Made by a program: the position numbers and the translations under genes
Shown: positions 1 to 4,518 of the stretch, one piece after another
Position numbering within the stretch: position 1 is the first letter of the stretch
Layout of the letters: every line of letters starts with the position of its first letter
The notes under the pieces: generated by a model
The model's input: the letters and a program-made list of their open reading frames with translations, nothing else
What the model was told of the DNA's origin: nothing
Databases searched by the model: none
DNA from: JBNJGT01 sp964473285
Lineage (GTDB): Archaea; Nanobdellota; Nanobdellia; Woesearchaeales; JACJVW01
Assembly: GCA_964473285.1 (NCBI GenBank)
Contig: CAYYOI010000044.1
Coordinates: 1 to 13,644 of the forward strand
Length of the DNA: 13,644 nt
Direction of reading: 5' to 3'

Positions 1-262
1 GCTGTTGGTTTTTTCTATTAATTCAGGAGTAGTTAAAACTCATCGGAGATACTGAGGCCTGAGTTTTTCGAAGAAATGATCTTCATCACTAAGTCCAGTA
101 TCTATGAAAAAATGCAAGTTGAGGAATAATCCCTTACTGGACCTCATTTCTAATTCCAGTAAATTGATTAGCACCGCAATTACAATAAGAAATAAGAAAG
201 GTCATAGTTACAATTAATAGTTACTTATAGAAACTATAACATAGAAAATAAGATAGAAACTA
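1..262. other. Stretch without a supported gene
   Basis: I see no convincing gene here. The longest open stretch is on the minus strand, about 201 to 40. It reads as a hydrophobic segment followed by a polar tail, but its only ATG (147) gives 35 codons with no clear ribosome binding site. The stretch contains a perfect 7-bp inverted repeat, TTACTGG at 134-140 and CCAGTAA at 156-162. It also has a small hairpin GAAGA/TCTTC at 70-84, and a 10-bp direct repeat ATAGAAACTA at 227-236 and 253-262, the second copy abutting the 3' end of tRNA-Thr. On the minus strand, the T-rich run just past the tRNA (about 262-243) could serve as its terminator. Confidence 0.4.
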
Positions 263-334
263 AGCCCCCTCCGAGACTCGAACTCGGGATCTTTGCCTTA
301 CCAAGGCAACGCTATACCACTAAGCCAAGGGGGC
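263..334 (-). tRNA. tRNA-Thr (anticodon GGT)
   Basis: The minus strand folds into a complete cloverleaf. The acceptor stem is GCCCCCT/AGGGGGC, the D-stem GCT/AGC has GG in its loop, and the anticodon stem TTGCC/GGCAA carries loop TTGGTAA with anticodon GGT. The T-arm contains GTTCGAGTC. The discriminator base is T at 263 and no CCA is encoded. There is no intron. I see no good TATA element 25-30 bp upstream, so it is probably transcribed together with the small Cys-rich gene just upstream, whose TAG stop shares its last base (334) with the first tRNA nucleotide. Confidence 0.95.
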
Positions 335-462
335 TAATGCATACCGCATCCCCTGCAACCCATACAACCAGGGCTCAGGAGGTCTTTCATCGGTGTATTA
401 CAGCAAATCTCCTGCTTATCAGAGAGTTTTCCGCAGATATCACATCGAAATCGCTTTTCCAT
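334..462 (-). CDS. Small Cys-rich putative zinc-binding protein
   Basis: This 42-residue reading frame starts at ATG 462 and ends at TAG 336-334. Seven cysteines stand out: a C7-x-x-C10 pair (sequence CDIC), C20-C21, and a C-terminal C33-x-x-C36-x-x-C39 cluster followed by Gly-Met-His. The pattern suggests a tiny zinc-ribbon or metal-binding protein, but I do not recognise the family. A strong purine-rich GAGGAGAGG lies upstream at 474-486, although its 11-13 nt spacing to ATG is long. AT-rich, TATA-like sequence lies further upstream (about 491-521). The gene runs straight into tRNA-Thr with a one-base overlap, so the two probably share a transcript. It could be a chance ORF; the cysteine spacing and the SD-like sequence argue for a real gene. 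Confidence 0.55.
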   Translation of the reverse strand: MEKRFRCDICGKLSDKQEICCNTPMKDLLSPGCMGCRGCGMH

Positions 463-578
463 TTGAACAACAAATCCTCTCCTCTTTAAAAAATTTATTG
501 AATTCCTGAAATAAACAAGATTTTACTGATTTCATTTCCTCGACGAGAAAATGGCTTTTTCCCTCAAAAAACAAAAAG

Positions 579-589
579 CTTTATAAAAT
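579..589 (+). promoter_or_regulatory. TATA box for tRNA-Tyr
   Basis: The element CTTTATAAAAT is centred about 27 bp upstream of the first base of tRNA-Tyr (611). This is the expected archaeal TATA spacing, and A-rich sequence suitable for a BRE precedes it. Confidence 0.8.
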
Positions 590-610
590 CTACGCTTTCC
601 CTTCATAGAA

Positions 611-732
611 CCCCGCTTAGCTTAATGGCTATAGCGCTCGGCTGTAGGTAGTATTCGACAATCTCGGCGAGAATGGATGAAAAATACTCAGCTGAGACCG
701 AGAGGTTCCTGGTTCAAATCCGGGAGCGGGGA
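611..732 (+). tRNA. tRNA-Tyr (anticodon GTA) with intron
   Basis: The exons form a cloverleaf. The acceptor stem CCCCGCT (611-617)/AGCGGGG (725-731) has the archaeal tRNA-Tyr identity pair C1-G72, with discriminator A732. The D-stem is GCT/AGC. The anticodon stem CTCGG (637-641)/CCGAG (698-702) holds loop C-T-GTA-G-A after splicing, and the T-stem is CCTGG/CCGGG. An intron of 49 nt interrupts the loop at the usual 37/38 position, at 648-696 or, with an identical spliced product, 647-695. No CCA is encoded. Its own TATA box lies at 579-589. Confidence 0.95.
648..696 (+). other. Intron of tRNA-Tyr (37/38)
   Basis: The intron is 49 nt and its boundaries are ambiguous by one base because both junctions carry a G. 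The 5' exon segment CTCGGCTG (637-644) can pair over 8 bp, with one G-U, with CAGCTGAG (689-696) at the 3' end of the intron. This is the type of anticodon-intron pairing expected in a bulge-helix-bulge precursor cut by tRNA splicing endonuclease. It competes with the mature anticodon stem, which uses 698-702. Confidence 0.85.
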
Positions 733-746
733 TTTCAAACCACAAC

Positions 747-758
747 CTTTATAAAAAG
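747..758 (+). promoter_or_regulatory. TATA box for tRNA-Asp/tRNA-Lys
   Basis: The element CTTTATAAAAAG is centred about 29 bp upstream of tRNA-Asp (782). tRNA-Lys follows tRNA-Asp after only 5 bp and has no TATA box of its own. This promoter therefore probably drives both tRNAs, and possibly the rpo operon behind them. Confidence 0.75.
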
Positions 759-781
759 GTGCAAAATCACAATACACACGT

Positions 782-856
782 GCCCTGGTGGTGTAGTCTG
801 GCCTATCATGAAGCCCTGTCGAGGCTTCGACTCGCGTTCGAATCGCGGCCAGGGCG
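782..856 (+). tRNA. tRNA-Asp (anticodon GTC)
   Basis: The cloverleaf is complete. The acceptor stem GCCCTGG/CCAGGGC has discriminator G (856), as usual for archaeal tRNA-Asp. The anticodon stem AAGCC/GGCTT, extended by a G-C pair, carries loop CTGTCGA with anticodon GTC. The T-stem is TCGCG/CGCGG around TTCGAAT. There is no intron and no encoded CCA. It lies 5 bp before tRNA-Lys. Confidence 0.96.
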
Positions 857-861
857 TATAT

Positions 862-957
862 GGGCCGGTAGCTCAGCCTGGATTTCCAATTCGGAAAGGG
901 AATTAGAGCACCTGACTTTTAATCAGGTGGTCGCGAGTTCGAACCTCGTCCGGCCCA
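862..957 (+). tRNA. tRNA-Lys (anticodon TTT) with D-loop insertion
   Basis: The acceptor stem is GGGCCGG (862-868)/CCGGCCC (950-956) with discriminator A957. The anticodon stem CCTGA/TCAGG holds loop CTTTTAA with anticodon TTT. The T-arm contains GTTCGAACC. The gene is 96 nt, about 21 nt too long, and the excess lies entirely in the D-loop between GG (880-881) and TTAGAGC (903-909). Removing 882-902 restores a canonical D-arm, GCTC-AGCCTGGTTA-GAGC, and a 75-nt tRNA. The insertion is therefore best read as a noncanonical intron. The 3' end is 24 bp from the rpoH start codon. Confidence 0.92.
882..902 (+). other. Putative noncanonical D-loop intron of tRNA-Lys
   Basis: The insertion is 21 nt. 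It contains a hairpin TTTCC (883-887)/GGAAA (893-897) with loop AATTC. Exon CCT (877-879) can pair with GGG (898-900), leaving a 3-nt bulge GGA on the 5' strand and an A-A-T-rich bulge on the 3' strand. That is a small, relaxed bulge-helix-bulge. Cutting GG|A and AA|T gives a normal D-loop. The exact splice sites are inferred. Confidence 0.7.
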
Positions 958-981
958 TTATTTATCTATTTTGGGGTGAAA

Positions 982-1239
982 ATGGCAAAGAAGGCTAAAT
1001 TTGATATATCTAACCACGTTCTTGTTCCTAAACATGCAAAGTTAAGCGAGAAGGAGACCGAAAAAGTTCTTAAGAAATACAACATTCCAAGGGAAGGATT
1101 GCCCAAGATACTGGTCACCGACCCTGCAATTGCAGGATTAGGTGTTTCAGCAGGTGATATCATAAAAATCACAAGGGAAAGCCCTACCGCAGGAAAAATA
1201 GAAGTCTATAGGTGTGTTATCGATGGTAAAAGCAGTTAA
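982..1239 (+). CDS. rpoH: RNA polymerase subunit H (Rpb5 C-terminal-like)
   Basis: This is the small archaeal RNAP subunit equivalent to the C-terminal domain of eukaryotic Rpb5. It sits at the lower jaw and contacts downstream DNA. The protein is 85 residues, normal for the family. Conserved features are HVLVPKH near the N-terminus, LPKI..TDPA in the middle, and GDIIKITRESPTAG near the end. I chose ATG 982 (MAKKAK) over GTG 976 because the GGTGA ribosome binding site (975-979) overlaps that GTG and lies just before the ATG. It is the first gene of the RNAP operon and overlaps rpoB'' by 17 nt. The 24-bp gap to tRNA-Lys leaves no room for a normal TATA promoter, so read-through from the tRNA promoter is likely. 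Confidence 0.95.
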   Translation: MAKKAKFDISNHVLVPKHAKLSEKETEKVLKKYNIPREGLPKILVTDPAIAGLGVSAGDIIKITRESPTAGKIEVYRCVIDGKSS

Positions 1240-2710
1240 ATCCATACTGGGAAAGTATTTTTCCGAAAACTCCTTCGTGGAGGTTGACATTGAATCATTT
1301 AATGATTTTATAGATCATGAGATGCCAAAGATTGTAGAGGAGAACAAGATTCTTGAACCAACAATTATCCCGAGCAATGTGGATGATTTCAAGATAAGGT
1401 TCGATCGAATCTGGGCAGAGAAGCCAGAGATAATCGAGGCAGATGGTTCAAAGAAGAAGGTATACCCCTCTGAGGCCCGCCTCAGGAGACTGACTTATTC
1501 AGCCCCGGTCTACATTGAGGTTAGCGCACATATTAACGATGTCCAGAGGGAATCTTTTGTTACCCAGATAGGGAACATGCCTGTAATGCTTAAGAGCAAG
1601 TATTGCCATCTGAACGGCCTTTCAAAAGAAGAACTCATGAAGCATGGAGAGGATCCTTATGATCCAGGTGGATATTTCATAATCAACGGAACAGAAAAGG
1701 TACTGATCGATATAGAAGACCTTGCACCGAATATATTCATGGTGCACAAGCAAAACACTGGTCCTTCAGAATACGTAGGAAAGATGTTCTCTGAGCAGGG
1801 TTCATTCAAGATTCCCCATACAATAGAGAAACTTAAGGACGGTATATTTTATCTGACATTTACACGTGTTAAACGTATACCTATGGTTATCATTGTTAAG
1901 GCACTGGGCCTCATCAAGGATGAGGAGATAATGAAGAATGTATCATCCGAACGCCAGTATGATGATGTTTTGGTGAACCTTTACGAGTTTGCTGATCTGA
2001 AGACCCAGGATGATGCTCTTGACAAGATAGCAAAAATGATTGGCATCACCCAATCAAAAGACATAAGGGTTGAGCGTATAAGAGAGATCCTTGACAGGTA
2101 TCTTCTCCCTCATCTTGGTATGGATGAGGATGCAAGGATATACAAGGCATACAATCTTTTGAAGATGGTCAAGAAATATATAGGCGTCTCAAATGGAGAA
2201 TTGCCTGTTGATGACAAGGATCATTATGGGAATAAGAAACTGAAACTACCGGGAGATCTTCTGGCAGACCTTTTCATGGTCAATCTCAAGGTGCTTATAA
2301 GCGATTTGCTCTATAACTTCCAGCGGATTGTAAAGAGAGGGAAGTTCCCTTCCATAAAGGTGATTATCCGGGATAAGCTCCTCACACAGAGGATATACAG
2401 CTCGATGGCAACAGGAAACTGGGTTGGTGGAAGGAAAGGTATAAGCCAGCGTATTCAGAGGATGAATTTCCTGGATACAATGTCAACTCTCCAAAGGGTT
2501 GTAAGCCCACTCTCCGCAACACAGGAGAATTTCCAGGCAAGGGAACTGCACTGTACTCATTACGGCAGGCTTTGCCCCTTGGAGACACCAGAAGGGTCTA
2601 ACATCGGCTTGCGAAAGAACCTTGCATTGCTTACCAGTGTATCAAAGGATGCAAAGGAGAAAGAGACCTTGCAATCACTGAAAAATCTTGGTTTGAAGGT
2701 AATAAAATGA
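1223..2710 (+). CDS. rpoB2: RNA polymerase subunit B'' (N-terminal half of beta)
   Basis: This is the N-terminal part of the second-largest RNAP subunit (bacterial beta, eukaryotic Rpb2), including the protrusion and lobe and part of the fork. The protein has 495 residues from ATG 1223, which is preceded by AGGTG at 1210-1214; an in-frame GTG at 1214 is a less likely start. Recognisable segments are RRLTYSAPVYIE near residues 85-100, GYFIINGTEKVL near 150, and the fork motif GRLCPLETPEGSNIGLRKN at 448-466. The HxTHxG before it reads HCTHYG rather than the usual HPTHWG. It ends at TGA 2708-2710, overlapping the ATG of rpoB' as ATGA, so the two halves are translationally coupled. The split between B'' and B' is natural for many euryarchaea and is not a frameshift. 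Confidence 0.97.
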   Translation: MVKAVKSILGKYFSENSFVEVDIESFNDFIDHEMPKIVEENKILEPTIIPSNVDDFKIRFDRIWAEKPEIIEADGSKKKVYPSEARLRRLTYSAPVYIEVSAHINDVQRESFVTQIGNMPVMLKSKYCHLNGLSKEELMKHGEDPYDPGGYFIINGTEKVLIDIEDLAPNIFMVHKQNTGPSEYVGKMFSEQGSFKIPHTIEKLKDGIFYLTFTRVKRIPMVIIVKALGLIKDEEIMKNVSSERQYDDVLVNLYEFADLKTQDDALDKIAKMIGITQSKDIRVERIREILDRYLLPHLGMDEDARIYKAYNLLKMVKKYIGVSNGELPVDDKDHYGNKKLKLPGDLLADLFMVNLKVLISDLLYNFQRIVKRGKFPSIKVIIRDKLLTQRIYSSMATGNWVGGRKGISQRIQRMNFLDTMSTLQRVVSPLSATQENFQARELHCTHYGRLCPLETPEGSNIGLRKNLALLTSVSKDAKEKETLQSLKNLGLKVIK

Positions 2711-4509
2711 CTGAAGCATATATTGACGGAAAATTTGTGGGGTATGTAGACAATCATGAGGATTTCCTCAGCCAGGTAAAGGCTGAACGGCGAAAAGGGA
2801 ACATAGATAATAGTATTAACATAAGCTATGATGAAGTCACTGATGAGATAAAGATATACTCGAAAAAAGGACGTGCACGCCGCCCTCTGGTGGTCATAAA
2901 GGATGGAATATCCCAGCTTACAGAGAATCACATAAAGCAGCTTGAACGAGGAGAGCTCCAGTGGAAGGACCTTGTGAATAATGGTATAATTGAATACCTT
3001 GATGCAGCAGAGGAAGAGAACTCACTGATTGCTTTCAAGGAAGAGGATCTCACACCAGATCACACCCACATGGAACTGACTCCTTTTGCGATGATTGGTC
3101 TTGCCTGCGCCCTTGTGCCTTTTGGAAACTTCAATACAGGCCCAAAACTCAATGCCGGGACAAAGAACCAGAAACAGGCAATAGGTTTCTATGCAGCAAA
3201 CTATTCTTACCGTATGGACATGGACGTGAGCCTTCTTCATACTCCGCAGGTACCTATAGTGGAATCAATAATGCATGATATATCAGACTATGAGAAGCAT
3301 CCCTCAGGGCAGAATCTTACTGTTGCAATCCTTTGCTACAAAGGGTATAATATGGAGGATGCAGTCCTTATCAATCAAGGCTCAATTGAAAGGGGAATAG
3401 GGCGAAGCTCATACTACCGTCCGGCAATTGTCGAGGAACTCCGTTATTCAGGAGGTCTTACAGACAATATTGTTGTACCTGATAAGGATGTGAAGGGTTA
3501 TCGTTCAGAAAAGGACTACAAGTTTCTTGAAGAGGATGGTCTTGTTTTTCCTGAAGCAGTTGTAGCAGAAGGTGATGTTATAATAGGTAAGACAAGTCCT
3601 CCCCGTTTCTTGAGCGGCATGGACGAATACAGTCTTGCATCCAACACTCGCCGTGAATCTTCTTTTGCGATGAGTCACGGTGAACAAGGAACTATTGATT
3701 TTGTGCTTCTTACAGAAAACGAGGAAGGAAATAAGCTTATTCAGGTCCGGATCCGTGATCAGCGTATCCCTGAGATTGGTGATAAGTTCACTTCCCGTCA
3801 TGGACAGAAAGGTATAATTGGTATGACTGTTCCCCAGTCAGACATGCCTTTCAGCGCTTCAGGTATTGTCCCTGACCTTCTGTTCTCACCTCATGGGATC
3901 CCTAGCCGGATGACTGTGTCTCACCTGCTTGAGCTTATTGCAGGAAAGACAGGTGCGCTTTCAGGAAGAAAGATTGATGGTACCACATTCCATTCAGAGA
4001 TGGAAGAGGACCTCAGGCGTGAACTTGCAGACTTAGGATTCAGGGAAACCGGGACTGAGACAATGTACAACGGTGTTACCGGTGAGCAGTTCTCAGCAAA
4101 GATATATGTTGGAAGCATGTATTATCTAAAGCTCAAGCACATGGTTGCGAACAAGATGCACTCCAGGGCTCGTGGTCCGATCCAGCTTCTTACCCGTCAG
4201 CCTACAGAAGGCCGGGCAAAAGAAGGGGGTTTGCGGCTTGGAGAGATGGAGAAGGATACATTCGTTGCACACGGAACATCCTTGCTTCTTAAGGAAAGGT
4301 TTGATTCAGACAGGACAGTTGTTCCTATCTGTGAATCATGCGGCCTTACCTGTGTGCATGATGAGTATAAGGACAAAAAATATTGTCCGGTATGTGGCGA
4401 TAACGTTGACGTGAGCAATATCGAGATAAGCTATGCATTCAAATTGCTTCTCGATGAGTTCAAAAGTATGGGCATATATCCAAAGCTAGTCTTAAAAGAC
4501 AAATATTGA
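2707..4509 (+). CDS. rpoB1: RNA polymerase subunit B' (C-terminal half of beta)
   Basis: This is the C-terminal part of the second-largest RNAP subunit and contributes to the active centre. It has 600 residues, the usual size. Visible motifs are GYNMEDAVLIN near residue 220, GDKFTSRHGQKG at 358-369 (contacts near the active site), and PHGIPSRMTVSHLLELIAGK around 398-417. RARGPIQLLTRQPTEGRAKE lies near residue 490. A C-terminal zinc site is formed by C542-x-x-C545 and C560-x-x-C563. The start ATG overlaps the stop of rpoB'' by four bases (ATGA). rpoA' follows after 9 bp. The wording PHGIPSRMTVSHLLELIAGK differs from the common PHAIPSRMTVGQLLEMI, another sign of a divergent lineage. Confidence 0.97.
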   Translation: MTEAYIDGKFVGYVDNHEDFLSQVKAERRKGNIDNSINISYDEVTDEIKIYSKKGRARRPLVVIKDGISQLTENHIKQLERGELQWKDLVNNGIIEYLDAAEEENSLIAFKEEDLTPDHTHMELTPFAMIGLACALVPFGNFNTGPKLNAGTKNQKQAIGFYAANYSYRMDMDVSLLHTPQVPIVESIMHDISDYEKHPSGQNLTVAILCYKGYNMEDAVLINQGSIERGIGRSSYYRPAIVEELRYSGGLTDNIVVPDKDVKGYRSEKDYKFLEEDGLVFPEAVVAEGDVIIGKTSPPRFLSGMDEYSLASNTRRESSFAMSHGEQGTIDFVLLTENEEGNKLIQVRIRDQRIPEIGDKFTSRHGQKGIIGMTVPQSDMPFSASGIVPDLLFSPHGIPSRMTVSHLLELIAGKTGALSGRKIDGTTFHSEMEEDLRRELADLGFRETGTETMYNGVTGEQFSAKIYVGSMYYLKLKHMVANKMHSRARGPIQLLTRQPTEGRAKEGGLRLGEMEKDTFVAHGTSLLLKERFDSDRTVVPICESCGLTCVHDEYKDKKYCPVCGDNVDVSNIEISYAFKLLLDEFKSMGIYPKLVLKDKY

Positions 4510-4518
4510 AGGGTTAAA

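Noticed and set aside
40..201. Minus-strand open stretch with a hydrophobic segment
   Set aside because: The only ATG (147) lies after the hydrophobic part. There is no ribosome binding site and the frame begins just after a stop codon. Too weak to call.
227..262. 10-bp direct repeat ATAGAAACTA beside tRNA-Thr as a possible attachment site
   Set aside because: Attachment sites normally repeat the tRNA 3' end itself. Here the repeat lies outside the tRNA and no integrase is visible.
673..998. Two overlapping plus-strand open frames of 77 and 79 codons
   Set aside because: They run across tRNA-Tyr, tRNA-Asp and tRNA-Lys. The tRNA structures explain the sequence and the frames have no ribosome binding site.
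2700..2712. A possible frameshift splitting the beta subunit into two genes
   Set aside because: The B''/B' split with an ATGA overlap is the normal arrangement in many euryarchaea, and both halves have normal lengths.
2560..2931. 123-codon minus-strand open frame across the rpoB''/rpoB' junction
   Set aside because: Antisense to two conserved coding regions, with no start signal; a shadow frame.
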